A stretch of DNA of 64,000 bases. It comes from DATCHW01 sp963806045 (GTDB lineage: Bacteria > Bacteroidota > Ignavibacteria > Tepidaquicellales > Tepidaquicellaceae). Shown here piece by piece: positions 28,902 through 39,965 of this stretch (positions are counted from its first letter, which is position 1; each line of letters opens with the position of its first letter). The stretch covers positions 1 to 64,000 of the forward strand of contig CAWDWP010000010.1 of the NCBI GenBank assembly GCA_963806045.1. Reading direction: 5' to 3'. A program made the position numbers and the translations under genes. The notes beneath the pieces are model-generated. The model was given only the letters and a program-made list of their open reading frames with translations, did not search any database and was not told the DNA's origin.

Positions 28902-30761
28902 ATGGATAAATTTTTAATTTATAAGAATGCATTAGTCGCAACTTTTGACGAACAGAATAACTGCGGTATTTATAATATTATTATAAAAAATGAAAAGATA
29001 TACGATATTGATTTTGATAACAGGCTCAGTAATGACGAAGTAATAAAAAATATTTATCCAAAATCAGAAATTATTGATGCTAAGCATAAACTAATAATAC
29101 CTCCGTTTATCAATTCTCATCTATGTTCTTCCTATTCGTTAAACAAAGTTTTTTTAAAGCGGAATAATTATGACACAATTCACGATAATGTCTCTTTAAA
29201 TTTACTGAATAAGTATTTTTCCAATATTAGAACAAAAAGTGATTTTAAAAACCTTTTGAAAATTAATTATTTTAATGCACTGACAAACGGTGAGTACATA
29301 GTAAACGAAACCTCTTCATTTATTTCTAAGGAATATTTTCTTGATGATAAATCCACAGGGGTGCCGTACGGGATGGAAGTTTCGTTCACGTCTTATGATG
29401 GGTATTTGAATTCATACCTCTGGAACAGTAATATGTCTCATTTTATTTCTTTGAAATATGACGAAGAAATCAATAACTATTCTCTTAATTTTCTTAAAAA
29501 AGGATTTGCAAAGGGAAAAAATAAAATATTCCTTGAAAATCTCAGAAGTAAAAGGATTGCCGAGGAAGTTAATGGTAATTTTGGAAAATCTTTCGTAAAA
29601 GTTCTTAATGATTACGATTTGTTGTCTTCTGATTTGGTGCTTTCCAACCCTTTCACTATTAACAGCAGTGACATAGGACTTCTTTCAGATAAGAAAGTAA
29701 ATGTAATACTATGTATTTGTGATTTATTGAATCTTTCAGCATCTAACATCAATCTCAATGATTTCTTTAATTCCGATATTAATGTTTGCATCGGGACAGG
29801 TTATCTCGGTGAAAATGTTCTTGCAGAAATAAAAAGCCTTTCACGGCTTGTCAATATTAATGAAGTATCATACGAAACTCTATTGCGTTCTGTAATTGTA
29901 AATCCTGCAAAAATATTTGACAGAACAGTGCAGTCTAATTCATTGATTAAAAATGGTCCGGCAAATATGATAATTTTTGATCTTTCTGATCTCAGGAGCT
30001 TTTTCGATTTTCCGGAATATGATATCAACTATATTTCCCAGCATATAATTGAATCTCTGGATACCAAAGATATTGCGGATTTAATGGTTAAAGGGAATTA
30101 TTTGATAAAAGATTACCAAAGTAAATTTTATGAACCCGAATCCCTTAGAAAGAATATTAAAGAATTATCCGTAAAACTTTATGACATTGGTAAATATTTT
30201 GAGCTGAAAGAAAAATACCTTATGAGAAGACGCATAAAGAAACTTACCGGCAGAGATGAGGAAAAAACTTTTACAAATGAAGATAACTTTGCAGCAAGTG
30301 ATATCGACAATCAGGTGCTTGAGAATCCCGGAATGATATCTGATAGTGAATTCAAAGTTATTGGAGCAAAAGTGAATGAAAATCTGATACTATCCTCTGA
30401 TATAATCAGCGCCGATGATAATGTATTTAAAAATATTAATGAAATATTTTCTTTTGATTCAGGATTATCAGTATTTGGTACAGAAGATAGTTTCCTGGGT
30501 AATGAATCAAAAAGAAAGAATAGAATTAAAAAAGGGCCGGAGCTGCCTAAAAAGAAAATTGAAAAAATATTTTTTGATGATTTTACAAATTCTTCAGCAA
30601 AACCGGAAACTGACATTATAGAAAAAGAATCATTTAAATCTTTCAACAATAACTCTGATTTGGATGTCAATGATCCTGATAAAGAAAAACCTCCCTTAAA
30701 TAAAAATATTATTTTTAAAAAGAATAAGATGCGTTTCGGATTTAACAGTGATGATTCTTAA
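28902..30761 (+). CDS. Degenerate amidohydrolase-like protein with long charged C-terminal extension
   Basis: 619 residues. Residues 1 to about 430 follow the chlorohydrolase/SsnA-type amidohydrolase outline. There is an N-terminal composite beta domain (IYKNALVATFDEQ), a barrel start at LIIPPFINSHL, and a late SVIVNPAKIFD...GPANMIIFDLSD segment. Metal ligands are missing: the HxH motif reads HLC, the expected HCxH strand reads LVLSNPFTINSSD, and the GTD aspartate reads GTG. It is probably catalytically inactive. Residues from about 430 form a charged, low-complexity extension rich in Asp, Asn, Ser and Lys. No signal peptide. A cytosolic binding or scaffold role is possible. It may form an operon with the asparaginase. 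Confidence 0.6.
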   Translation: MDKFLIYKNALVATFDEQNNCGIYNIIIKNEKIYDIDFDNRLSNDEVIKNIYPKSEIIDAKHKLIIPPFINSHLCSSYSLNKVFLKRNNYDTIHDNVSLNLLNKYFSNIRTKSDFKNLLKINYFNALTNGEYIVNETSSFISKEYFLDDKSTGVPYGMEVSFTSYDGYLNSYLWNSNMSHFISLKYDEEINNYSLNFLKKGFAKGKNKIFLENLRSKRIAEEVNGNFGKSFVKVLNDYDLLSSDLVLSNPFTINSSDIGLLSDKKVNVILCICDLLNLSASNINLNDFFNSDINVCIGTGYLGENVLAEIKSLSRLVNINEVSYETLLRSVIVNPAKIFDRTVQSNSLIKNGPANMIIFDLSDLRSFFDFPEYDINYISQHIIESLDTKDIADLMVKGNYLIKDYQSKFYEPESLRKNIKELSVKLYDIGKYFELKEKYLMRRRIKKLTGRDEEKTFTNEDNFAASDIDNQVLENPGMISDSEFKVIGAKVNENLILSSDIISADDNVFKNINEIFSFDSGLSVFGTEDSFLGNESKRKNRIKKGPELPKKKIEKIFFDDFTNSSAKPETDIIEKESFKSFNNNSDLDVNDPDKEKPPLNKNIIFKKNKMRFGFNSDDS

Positions 30762-30899
30762 TATACTGTTATAATAGCTAAATAACTCATCTATTCTTCC
30801 CGATTATTCCTTTCCTCTTAATTCAAACTAATTAATAAATTGTTTTAACTATTTAAAAATATTAAATTAACACTGTATTAAAAATAAAAAAATATAAAA

Positions 30900-33779
30900 A
30901 TGGGAAAACAATTATTAAATTCTAATAAGTCTATAATTTTAGTTATTCTTGTTGCTTTATCCATTTCACTTTTTGGCTTTAAAGATAACGCCGAATATAA
31001 GCTAATAAATGGAATGATTTTAAAAAGGGTTAGTGACGGTGCAATGTTTGAAAAAGGCGTCGTAAATTTAAAATTCAAAGCACAAGTCCATGGTTTCACA
31101 ACTGAAAAGTTTGGAATTTCTAAACTTGATAATTCGTTCAGTAAATTCACTACTTCAATGATTAAACAGCTGCATCCGCTTCGTGTGAATAAATTCACGG
31201 TTGGGGATGATATTTTAGCTACGATATTCAGGGTCGAATATTCGTCTGAAATTAATCCGGAAGAGCTATCAAAAATAATTATTGAACAAAATGGAGATAT
31301 TCTTGATTGGATAGAACCTGCCATTGTATACGAACCGGATTTCATTCCAAATGATCCTTCGATGAATCAGCAATGGCATATATCAAAAATACTTTCTACT
31401 CAGGCTTGGGATATTTGTCAGGGGGATACTAATGTAGTAATAGGAATTGTAGATACAGGTTCAGATCTTGACCACCCGGATCTTGCTGATAATATTCATT
31501 ATAACTATGCTGATCCGCCCAATGGTATCGATGATGATGGAAATGGATATATAGATGATTACAGAGGATGGGATTTTGTACAAAATAATAACAATCCGAA
31601 CGTACTTGTCGCCGGAGATGGAGATCACGGCTCTCACGTTTCGGGTTGTGCTTCTCAGGTTACAAATAATGGTATTCACGGCGCCGGTATCGGATTTAAA
31701 TGTAAACTTTTGATTACAAAACATTGGAACGATGCATCAAATACCGGTCTTTATAATGTTGATGCAGGTGTTATATATGCTTATCAGAATGGTGCTAAGG
31801 TTATCAATTGCAGCTATGGTAGTGCTTCTTACAGTTCGTATTCACAGACGGTTTGTAATAATGCTTGGAATGCCGGATCAATAATTTGCGCTTCAGCCGG
31901 AAATGGCGATGCTAATGGAATAGGACAAAACTGGGCAAGATACCCGGCTTCTTATGATAATGTAGTCTCGGTTGCTGCAAGTAACCAAAGTGATATGAAA
32001 TCAACATTCTCAAATTTTCATTCTACCGTTGATGTCATTGCTCCCGGTGAAAGTATTTTAAGCACTGTCTGGAATAATTCTTATGCATCCTGGGCAGGAA
32101 CTTCAATGTCATCTCCTATTACAGCAGGAACTGTTGCTCTTATTCGTTCATTGCATCCCACCTGGACTACAACTCAGACGGTTCAAAGATTACAACTTGG
32201 AGTTGACAGTATTTATAATTTAAATCCTTCTTATGTTGGTCTTCTAGGTTCAGGTAGAGTAAATGCATTTAAATGCCTCGCTGATAATCCAATTTTATCA
32301 TTGCAATCATATGCTCATAATGACTCAATATACGGTAATAATGATAAAGTTTATGACATAAATGAAACAATTCCCATTTCCGTAAGTGTTAAAAATGAAT
32401 GGCTGGCGGGAACTAATGTATCGTTAAGATTAACTACTAATGACCCCGCTGTAACAATAATTACGGACTCAATTTATATCGGAAATATTGCACAATATAA
32501 CGGCGTCTATAACGGAACTTTTGCAAATGCATTCAAGGTTAAAGCAAATTCTAATTGTCCGATGGATAGAACAGTTACATTTAAACTTTCCTATTCCTCT
32601 ACGGCTTATACTAAAGACGGATTCAATACTTTAACATTAAATTTCCGTCAGGGATTCGTTACACATACTATAAATAATCTTTTTCTATCTCTGACCAAAG
32701 ATGGAGCTGTTGGTAAAAAAGCAGAAGCATACGGTAACGGATTACACATTTTGAATGGAGCCGAAAATCAAATTATGGAAGGTGGATTAATGATTGGTAA
32801 AAGCAATACTCAGGTATCTGATATTTGCCGAAGAGGTAATATTGCTCCATATAATGTGTCTGACACTGATTTTACAGCACAAAGCACTTATTCACTTACA
32901 ACTCCGGGTTTAATATCATCACAGGATGGAATCGGATTATTTAATGATGATGGAGCCGGTACATCAAAAATTGGTCTTCAGGTAACTCCGAAAAGTTACG
33001 CATTTAATTCTTCACCGGATCAGGACTATATTATTTTACAGTATAATGTAAAAAACACCAATTCAACTCCACTTAATAACATCTATATTGGTATCTATCT
33101 TTTATTCACTCCAAATGCTGTATTGGGTGGTAATATAAGCACTCTGGATACAATTAATAAATTGGGATATACATTCAATCAGGCAAATCCAAATATTTAT
33201 CTCGGATGTGCTATGCTGACGAATCAAACTTTAAATTTTAAAGCCATTAGTGCCCTCAATGTATTCGATGGCTTCACGACTGATGAAAAATGGCTGGCTC
33301 TTAGCAGTGGTATATCTAATCCCTTTATTGGTCCCGGACCAAATTGTATTGTTGTATCAGGAGGACCGGTTAATATTGCACCGAATTCAACTGAGACCAT
33401 AGGTTTTGCCATAGTTAAAGGAAATGATTTGAATGATTTGAAGAATAAAACAATAATAGCAAGAAATAAATATTCGACATCTATTGGTATCACTCCAATT
33501 AGTACAAATATCCCTGCAAAATTCAACTTGAGCCAGAATTATCCGAATCCATTTAATCCATCTACAAGGATAAAATTTGCATTGCCAAAAAATGAATTCG
33601 TAAATATTAAAATTTATGATATACTCGGTAAAGAAATTTCAACTTTAGTGAATGAAAATCTTACAGCCGGGTATTATGAAGTTGAATTTAATGCTAATAA
33701 TCTCTCGAGCGGAATGTATTTTTATAAATTTGAATCTAACACTTTTACAGATGTAAAGCGTATGGTACTTATCAAATAA
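30900..33779 (+). CDS. Subtilisin-like serine protease (S8) with T9SS sorting domain
   Basis: 959 residues. A signal-anchor-like N-terminus (NKSIILVILVALSISLFGF) precedes an I9-like propeptide. The S8 catalytic domain has Asp185 (GIVDTGSDLDHPDL), His243 (GDHGSHVSG) and Ser402 (AGTSMSSP), so the triad is complete. SAGNGDANG carries the oxyanion Asn region. Beta-rich domains follow, and the last 90 residues are a T9SS sorting domain (LSQNYPNPFNPSTRIKF, YDILGKEISTL, GMYFYKF, KRMVLIK). A secreted, calcium-dependent protease is the likely role, for protein feeding or surface processing. It has its own terminator. Confidence 0.93.
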   Translation: MGKQLLNSNKSIILVILVALSISLFGFKDNAEYKLINGMILKRVSDGAMFEKGVVNLKFKAQVHGFTTEKFGISKLDNSFSKFTTSMIKQLHPLRVNKFTVGDDILATIFRVEYSSEINPEELSKIIIEQNGDILDWIEPAIVYEPDFIPNDPSMNQQWHISKILSTQAWDICQGDTNVVIGIVDTGSDLDHPDLADNIHYNYADPPNGIDDDGNGYIDDYRGWDFVQNNNNPNVLVAGDGDHGSHVSGCASQVTNNGIHGAGIGFKCKLLITKHWNDASNTGLYNVDAGVIYAYQNGAKVINCSYGSASYSSYSQTVCNNAWNAGSIICASAGNGDANGIGQNWARYPASYDNVVSVAASNQSDMKSTFSNFHSTVDVIAPGESILSTVWNNSYASWAGTSMSSPITAGTVALIRSLHPTWTTTQTVQRLQLGVDSIYNLNPSYVGLLGSGRVNAFKCLADNPILSLQSYAHNDSIYGNNDKVYDINETIPISVSVKNEWLAGTNVSLRLTTNDPAVTIITDSIYIGNIAQYNGVYNGTFANAFKVKANSNCPMDRTVTFKLSYSSTAYTKDGFNTLTLNFRQGFVTHTINNLFLSLTKDGAVGKKAEAYGNGLHILNGAENQIMEGGLMIGKSNTQVSDICRRGNIAPYNVSDTDFTAQSTYSLTTPGLISSQDGIGLFNDDGAGTSKIGLQVTPKSYAFNSSPDQDYIILQYNVKNTNSTPLNNIYIGIYLLFTPNAVLGGNISTLDTINKLGYTFNQANPNIYLGCAMLTNQTLNFKAISALNVFDGFTTDEKWLALSSGISNPFIGPGPNCIVVSGGPVNIAPNSTETIGFAIVKGNDLNDLKNKTIIARNKYSTSIGITPISTNIPAKFNLSQNYPNPFNPSTRIKFALPKNEFVNIKIYDILGKEISTLVNENLTAGYYEVEFNANNLSSGMYFYKFESNTFTDVKRMVLIK

Positions 33780-33802
33780 TAAATCATTATTTTACTAAAA
33801 AT

Positions 33803-33833
33803 AAAAGGGTTAGATTTTCATCTAACCCTTTTT
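33803..33833. terminator. Bidirectional intrinsic terminator between subtilase and pgk
   Basis: AAAAGGGTTAGAT-TTTC-ATCTAACCCTTTTT: a perfect stem with A- and T-runs on both sides. It lies between converging genes and can stop both. Confidence 0.88.
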
Positions 33834-33893
33834 ATTTAATAATAAAAATAATAATTTTTTATTTATTGCACTCAGTATGTGACTCATTGCTCA

Positions 33894-35111
33894 TCATTTA
33901 TTGTTAAGTGCTTCCACTCCCGGGAGTTTTTTCCCTTCGAGGAACTCAAGTGATGCTCCACCACCTGTCGAGACGTGAGTAACTTCATTTTCCAATCCGG
34001 CTTTGGCAATTGCACTTGCTGAATCTCCACCTCCGATTATGGTTACGGCTCCTTTTCCGGTTGCAGACGCTAATGCTTTAGCCACTTCAAATGTTCCTTT
34101 AGAAAAATTATCCATTTCAAAAACGCCCATCGGTCCGTTCCATACTATCGTTCTGGATTTTTCAATTATTGTTTTATAATTGTCGATTGTTTTAGGTCCG
34201 ATATCCATTCCCATCCAATCATTCAAATCTGAAGTCATTTTATCAAAATCAATAATTTTTGTATTGGCTGAATTATCAAATTTATCGGCAACAATGATAT
34301 CTGATGGTAATATCAAATCCTTGTTCATAACCTTTGCTTTTTCGAGAATAGTTTTTGCAAGTTCCACTTTATCTTCTTCAAGAATTGATTTCCCGATATT
34401 TAATCCTTTAGCTTTATAAAAGGTAAACATCATACCTCCGCCTATTAAAATGCTGTCTGCAATACTCAATAGGTTTTCCAGTACATCAATTTTTCCGGAT
34501 ATTTTCGAACCTCCTAAAATTGCACAGAGTGGTCTTGCCGGGTTATTGATTGCGGCCGACAAATACTTCAATTCTTTTTCCATCAGGTATCCTGCCGCGC
34601 AGATTTTAATAAAATGTGTCACCCCTTCCGTTGAAGCGTGAGCCCGGTGTGCAGAGCCAAAAGCATCGTTAACATATATATCACCGTATGCTGCAAGTTT
34701 TTCCGCAAACTCCGGTGCATTCTTTTCTTCATCTTTGTAGAATCTAAGATTTTCTAACAGCAGAACATCACCTTCCTGCATACTCTTTATTACCTCAATA
34801 TTGTCGGGGCTGATGCAATCATCGGAAAATAAAACTCTTTTATCGATATATTTAGAAAGATATTCAGCTATAACATCCAAAGAATATTTCATATTCTTTT
34901 CACCTTTTGGTCTTCCGAGATGACTCATTAAGATGCATTTTCCTCCGGCTTTAGTTATTGCATTAATCGTCGGCAGGGATTCTGTAATTCTTTTGGGGTC
35001 CGTAATAATTCTGTTCTCATCGAGCGGAACATTAAAATCTACTCTGACTAAAATATTTTTCCCTTTTATTTTCTTATCGTCGATTAGGTTTTCTAAAGTA
35101 AGTTTTGCCAT
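33894..35111 (-). CDS. pgk: Phosphoglycerate kinase
   Basis: 405 residues, normal length. The phosphoglycerate signature KGKNILVRVDFNVPLDEN, the HLGRPKGEKNMKYSL loop, FVNDAFGSAHRAHAST (here VNDAFGSAHRAHAST), AILGGSKISGKIDVL, WNGPMGVFE and IIGGGDSASAI are all intact. It makes ATP from 1,3-bisphosphoglycerate in glycolysis, or runs the reverse in gluconeogenesis. gpmA lies 16 kb away and only an enolase fragment is present, so the lower glycolytic genes are scattered. No gapA is adjacent. Confidence 0.97.
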   Translation of the reverse strand: MAKLTLENLIDDKKIKGKNILVRVDFNVPLDENRIITDPKRITESLPTINAITKAGGKCILMSHLGRPKGEKNMKYSLDVIAEYLSKYIDKRVLFSDDCISPDNIEVIKSMQEGDVLLLENLRFYKDEEKNAPEFAEKLAAYGDIYVNDAFGSAHRAHASTEGVTHFIKICAAGYLMEKELKYLSAAINNPARPLCAILGGSKISGKIDVLENLLSIADSILIGGGMMFTFYKAKGLNIGKSILEEDKVELAKTILEKAKVMNKDLILPSDIIVADKFDNSANTKIIDFDKMTSDLNDWMGMDIGPKTIDNYKTIIEKSRTIVWNGPMGVFEMDNFSKGTFEVAKALASATGKGAVTIIGGGDSASAIAKAGLENEVTHVSTGGGASLEFLEGKKLPGVEALNNK

Positions 35112-35181
35112 AGCAATTTGTATTAATTCGTTTCAGAAGTTATTAAAGTGAAATTAATTTATTTATAAATCGCATAATAAA

Positions 35182-35213
35182 AAAGCCCTTTAATTTTTCA
35201 ATTAAAGGGCTTT
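35182..35213 (-). terminator. Intrinsic terminator after propeller gene 35259-37443
   Basis: On the minus strand AAAGCCCTTTAAT-TGAAA-AATTAAAGGGCTTT followed by TTTATT. It is 45 bases after the stop. Confidence 0.85.
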
Positions 35214-35258
35214 AAATTCATCTCTTCACAACATTTGTTGTGTTAAGAAATATTATCT

Positions 35259-37443
35259 TTATTTAATCAACATCATTTTTTTAACAGCACTGAATCCGTT
35301 TGCTTCTAATTTATAGAAGTAAACACCGCTTGACAGATTAGCACCATTGAATTCGTAAGAATATGTACCTGCATTCATTGAAGAATTGACAAGTGTTTCA
35401 ATTACTTTACCGGTAATATCATATATCTTCAAAGTTGTTAATCCTGATTTTGGTAATGCAAAAGTTATCTTTGTTGCCGGGTTAAAAGGATTCGGATAGT
35501 TTTGTTCTAACCTGTAATCAGATGGTGTTATAGTTACTATAGGTGTGATTCCGGATACTATTGGTAACCCGTAACGGGATATTCCACCATTTGACCTAAT
35601 TGCCCAGATAGTACTACCGGTTCTTGTCCTTGACATATGATAGTAGCTACCTCCAGGTGATGTATAGGATAATGACCAGTTTACACCAAAGTTTGAGGAA
35701 TATTGGATTGTAGTTCCTTGCAAAGATGCCCAGTATTCAGTACCTGTACCCACTATTGAAGATATCGAACCTGTCGCAAATGGAGAAGTAATAGCTGTCC
35801 AGTTTGTTCCACTGTTTGTTGTTTTCAACATACCGGCTGAAGTTGAAGAACCACCGGCTAATCCGTCCGTTGCATTATTGAATTGTATTGCAGTTAATTC
35901 AGATAATGTGATTGGTTGCGAGGACCAATTTACTCCCATATTGGAAGAATAGTGAATGGTACTTAGTCCTACTGATGGGAACCAAACTGATGTACCAAGG
36001 AAGCAAGCTGCATTATTGTATGTGCCGGACGTATTTGTCGTTGGGAGAGTTGACCATGATGACCAGTTACTGCCTGCATTTGTGCTCTTTAATAAATCCC
36101 AGTTACCGCCTGATGGGTCACCGATAAAATATGCATTGTTTGCGTCAGTCATCCATAAATCATCACCAAATCCCGGGTGAACATTTGCCTGTACCCAGTT
36201 GGTACCGCCGTTTATGGTTTTAAATATTGCTGTATTAGCTCCGGCAACTCCGGTTGCTATTGCTATATTTGCATCATATCCAAAAATGCAATATAAAGTA
36301 TATGTGGTAGGCATATCTCCACTTACATTCACCCAGTTAACGCCTTTATTTGTAGTTCTTTGAACTTTGCCTGTAGCACCGCAAACCCATGCTATGTTAT
36401 CATCTACTGCCGAAGCTGAATATAAAACTACGCCAGCAAGAGCTGAAGTTTGTTCTGTCCAGCCCGGAGTGGCGGGCACTGTTTCGGTATATTTCCAGAT
36501 TCCACCGGCATAACCGGTCACATATACAGTTAATGCTGTACCTGTAACGTTAGCACCAATATTCCACATTGGACCAGTTGTTTGAGCATATGTGTAAGAT
36601 AGAGGGAATGTACTACCGTTATTAGTAGAATAATACATATTTGTCTGTGCTACCCAGAATCTGCTTCCGAGTGATTGGAAGTGAATATCCGCACTTGTAA
36701 ATGGATTAGTGAAGGCACTCCAAGTTACGCCTGCATCTGTAGTCTTCAATGATACGCCACTGCCTGTAACGAAACCTGTATTACCGCTCACAGTAATGCT
36801 GGTAGATTGTACTAAGCCTGGTGTTGATGTTGAAATCCAGTTCGCACCAAAATTTGTGCTTCGATAGATATGCGCTGCATTCGTTCCGAACCAGATATTA
36901 TTTCCCTGTAAACACATATCATTATCCCAGCCGGCTTCTGCTGCTGCCTGCGGAAGATATAATCCTGTAGAATCCCATGTTGTTCCACCGTTTGTTGTTT
37001 TCCATAATGACCATCGGGAGCCTACCGGATCTCCATACATGAAACCATTATTTGCATCTTTAAATTTTATATCATCTACATAACCGAGTGCTTGTGAAAA
37101 CACTTGTGTCCAGGTTGTTCCACTATTGGTTGTTTTAAAAATAAATGTAGCAGACGCCGATAGTCCCGGCAACAAGAATTGTATTTGCGTCAATTGCACG
37201 AACTACATCAAGTCCCAGAGTTGTTGGGATTGGAGCCGCTGCAATATTTGTCCAGGTTCCACCCGCATTCGTGGTCTTCAAACATTTTGAGGCATCTCCT
37301 GAAATGAAAGCCACATTGTTGTCAACTACGCTCACTGAGCGTAATATTGAAGTAACACCGGAATTAGTTAAATAACTCCATTGAGCCATTAAATTTGCTG
37401 ACATAAAAATGGCTACTATTAAAAATAAAAATTGCTTTCGCAT
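35259..37443 (-). CDS. T9SS-exported Ycf48/BNR-type beta-propeller protein, one frameshift
   Basis: About 725 residues after repair. AAGGAG 6 bases before ATG sets the start at 37443. A signal peptide (MRKQFLFLIVAIFMSANLMAQ) is followed by about twelve propeller repeats with KTTN-G-TW turns (CLKTTNAGGTW, FKTTNSGTTW, LKTTDAGVTW, RTTNKGVNW, FKTINGGTNW). That is enough for two propellers. The end is a sorting domain (LEQNYPNPFNPATKITF, YDITGKVIETL, GVYFYKL, KKMMLIK). An extra base near 37152 breaks the frame after VAGTIGV. Probably cell-surface; ligand unknown. It follows the same direction as the next T9SS gene upstream but with its own SD and terminator. Confidence 0.85.
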
Positions 37444-37593
37444 TTAGATCTCCTTAATTTAAATTTTAGAAATTTTAATAATGTTTTTTTTGTTTATTTG
37501 TTTTTTGCATAACTTTAAATCTGCACAAATAATGAAGATTTCCAATAGCAAAATCAAGTCAACTTTTCGTTTTAAAAGTTTTTTTATTGGATA

Positions 37594-37622
37594 AAAAAAG
37601 GCGGATTTTTCAACCCGCCTTT
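37594..37622 (-). terminator. Intrinsic terminator after T9SS gene 37647-39965
   Basis: Minus strand: AAAGGCGGGTTGAAAAATCCGCCTTTTTTT. A stem of about 8 bp ending in a T-run, 25 bases after the stop. Confidence 0.85.
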
Positions 37623-37646
37623 ATGAAAAATAAAACTGAATTGTGA

Positions 37647-39965
37647 TTATTTAATCAGGACCATTCTCTTAACATCACTGAATGAGCCGACTGATAATTT
37701 ATAGAAATAAACACCGCTTGAAAGGTTAGAACCGTCGAAATCTACTAAGTAACTTCCGGGTGCTTTAACTTCATTTACAAGCTTTGTTACTTCTCTGCCT
37801 AAAACATCGTATACATTCATTGTTACCAACCCCTGTTTTGGGATTCCATATCTAATCTGTGTAACAGGATTGAATGGATTCGGATAGTTTTGTGACAAAC
37901 TATATACGTTTGGAATAAGTGAAGTATTATTATTAACACCCACCAATGTGTTTATTACAAAGCAAGTGTTTGCTCTGGCTGTTTGTACAACCGGAGTAAT
38001 AAATCCTGTATAAGCACATGCTGTTGATAAGTCATGATATTCGGTGGTTTCCATTGCTGTCATAGTCGTCCCAAGTACAGTTGTCGCCGTCGTATATGAA
38101 GTGTTACCGAAACAAATTTCAATTAATATATTGCTTGTGCCGTTCCATACATAAGGTGTTTGTAAATCAATATACTGCCAGCCAGTTCCGGGAACCGTAT
38201 AAGTTCCGGAGTAGACCGTTGTCCAACCCGTACTGGTAAATCCTGTCAGTGTGGTGCTTGTTGTATTCTGCATTCGGATATTAAATCCTGACATAGGTTG
38301 TGGAGCTGCAACAGATATTTGGAATCCGATTCTTGTTATTGATCCTGCGGCACCTGAATTAGCTAATATTTCTGCGGCTGTGTAGAGCAGATTTGTTCTG
38401 TTTCCATACCAGTATGTATTGAATGGACCGCTTGCGCTGCCCATTGCTACAGTTCCGGTTCCAATACAAGCTGTTGCTAAAGAAACAATCTTGAATGAAT
38501 ATTGAGCAGTGGAGTCCATATTATGCTGAGTGGAAGCATTTCTTGCTATAATTCTATATACTATGGAATCATTGTATAGAACTTCAGATTGGTTTGAGTT
38601 GAATGGATTTCCCCAGTTTGTTCCGCCCAAATTTGCAAGGTTGAATCTCTTTGTGATTCCGGATCTGGTATTTGTCCATCTTACCCACGCACTATCAATA
38701 CCAAATGGGTTAGTTACAGAGCATTTTACTGAATCCGGCCATGCTAATTTCGGACAATTTTCAAGAGGAATATGAGTAATAACAGGTTTTGTAGTATCGG
38801 TCGCAACAACCAGGAACGTATTTACAGAAGTCATACCAACTCTGCCTAATGCATCCCATGCTTTAATTTGATATCTGTATGTTGCCGAAGCACCATTTCC
38901 GGGAATATTACCCGTCCAGTTATTTCCGCTTGAATTAGTCATTGTAATACTATCTGTGAGAACTGTGTTATTTCTTGACCAGAAAGTTTTGGAAGAAGTT
39001 ATTGCTGAACCTTGAGGAATTACCTGACAATTCACTACATATGGTCCCGTTAGGTTCTGAGTATTTGGAAGAGGGGTATGAATAATTGTCGGTCCGGGTG
39101 CACCGGGGATAGCAAAACCGTCAACTTCACTGACTAACGTAGCAATCAAAGTGGTTGCACCGGTAGAGATATCGATTTTCCTGAGTTCTCCATTACTATT
39201 TGTATAATTATATGCCGCTAAGTATCCTGTATCAACTGAGTGGTCCCAGGACATTCCCTGTGCATAGTTTGCATTATATCCGGTAGTTTGTGGAAGTGCT
39301 GTCCACGCACCGGTTGTTTTGTTAACCGAATATATCTGAGAAGGAGTAGTTGCTGATGTAATAACATTCGCGTAAATGCTACCATTATTACTTATTGCCA
39401 TATCAATTGGTAATCCAGCCCCTGTATAAGTTCCTGCTAACGGCGTATAAGCACCTGTCGTGAGATTAAGTGTGCCAACGTTACTTGCTGATGCTACATA
39501 ATTACTAGCATACATAGTGTTGGTTGAAAAATCCCATGCAATTCCTGTAAGTGAACCAGCGCCTGATATTAAAGCAACTTGTGTAATGACTCCTGTTGAA
39601 GTGTCAATTTTCACAAGTTTGTTTGGTGGAGCGGTTTCGTAGCGAATTCCATACCAGAAACCATCTGCTCCGCAGAAACTACCTGCCTGAACAAATTCTG
39701 CGCTCAGCGGGTCAGTAAATAATGATGTCATACCTGTTCCGTTTAACCACATTTTGAATGGACCTAAAGCAAGAGTACCACCATAAGCATTATATCCGAA
39801 TGCTCTGCTATTATAAGCATTAGGACTGGCAGGTAAAAGATTAGGCGGGTATTGAACACGAACATAAGGAGCACGACCTGAAGATATAGCATTATTATCC
39901 TGAGCGTAAACATTAAATCCAAAAATTAAAACTAGTAACAATAAAGATAGGATTTTTTTCAACAT
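37647..39965 (-). CDS. Large T9SS-exported multidomain surface protein
   Basis: 772 residues. GAGG upstream supports the ATG; the signal peptide (residues 1-22) ends VYAQ. An N-terminal propeller-like region (about 90-300) has repeats such as LVKIDTSTGVITQVALISG and LTGIAWDFSTNTMYAS. One or two Ig-like domains follow (about 310-500; TTKPVITHIPLENCPK). Then comes a beta-sandwich domain (about 510-680) with ACIGTGTVAMGSASGPFNTY. The terminal sorting domain is LSQNYPNPFNPVTQIRY, YDVLGREVTKL, GVYFYKL, KRMVLIK. Probably displayed on or released from the outer membrane. Function is unknown. Confidence 0.82.
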   Translation of the reverse strand: MLKKILSLLLLVLIFGFNVYAQDNNAISSGRAPYVRVQYPPNLLPASPNAYNSRAFGYNAYGGTLALGPFKMWLNGTGMTSLFTDPLSAEFVQAGSFCGADGFWYGIRYETAPPNKLVKIDTSTGVITQVALISGAGSLTGIAWDFSTNTMYASNYVASASNVGTLNLTTGAYTPLAGTYTGAGLPIDMAISNNGSIYANVITSATTPSQIYSVNKTTGAWTALPQTTGYNANYAQGMSWDHSVDTGYLAAYNYTNSNGELRKIDISTGATTLIATLVSEVDGFAIPGAPGPTIIHTPLPNTQNLTGPYVVNCQVIPQGSAITSSKTFWSRNNTVLTDSITMTNSSGNNWTGNIPGNGASATYRYQIKAWDALGRVGMTSVNTFLVVATDTTKPVITHIPLENCPKLAWPDSVKCSVTNPFGIDSAWVRWTNTRSGITKRFNLANLGGTNWGNPFNSNQSEVLYNDSIVYRIIARNASTQHNMDSTAQYSFKIVSLATACIGTGTVAMGSASGPFNTYWYGNRTNLLYTAAEILANSGAAGSITRIGFQISVAAPQPMSGFNIRMQNTTSTTLTGFTSTGWTTVYSGTYTVPGTGWQYIDLQTPYVWNGTSNILIEICFGNTSYTTATTVLGTTMTAMETTEYHDLSTACAYTGFITPVVQTARANTCFVINTLVGVNNNTSLIPNVYSLSQNYPNPFNPVTQIRYGIPKQGLVTMNVYDVLGREVTKLVNEVKAPGSYLVDFDGSNLSSGVYFYKLSVGSFSDVKRMVLIK

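Noticed and set aside
35259..39965. Long antisense frames over the T9SS genes
   Set aside because: They are shadows of the repetitive Thr/Ser/Asn-rich coding frames and show no family motif or ribosome binding site.
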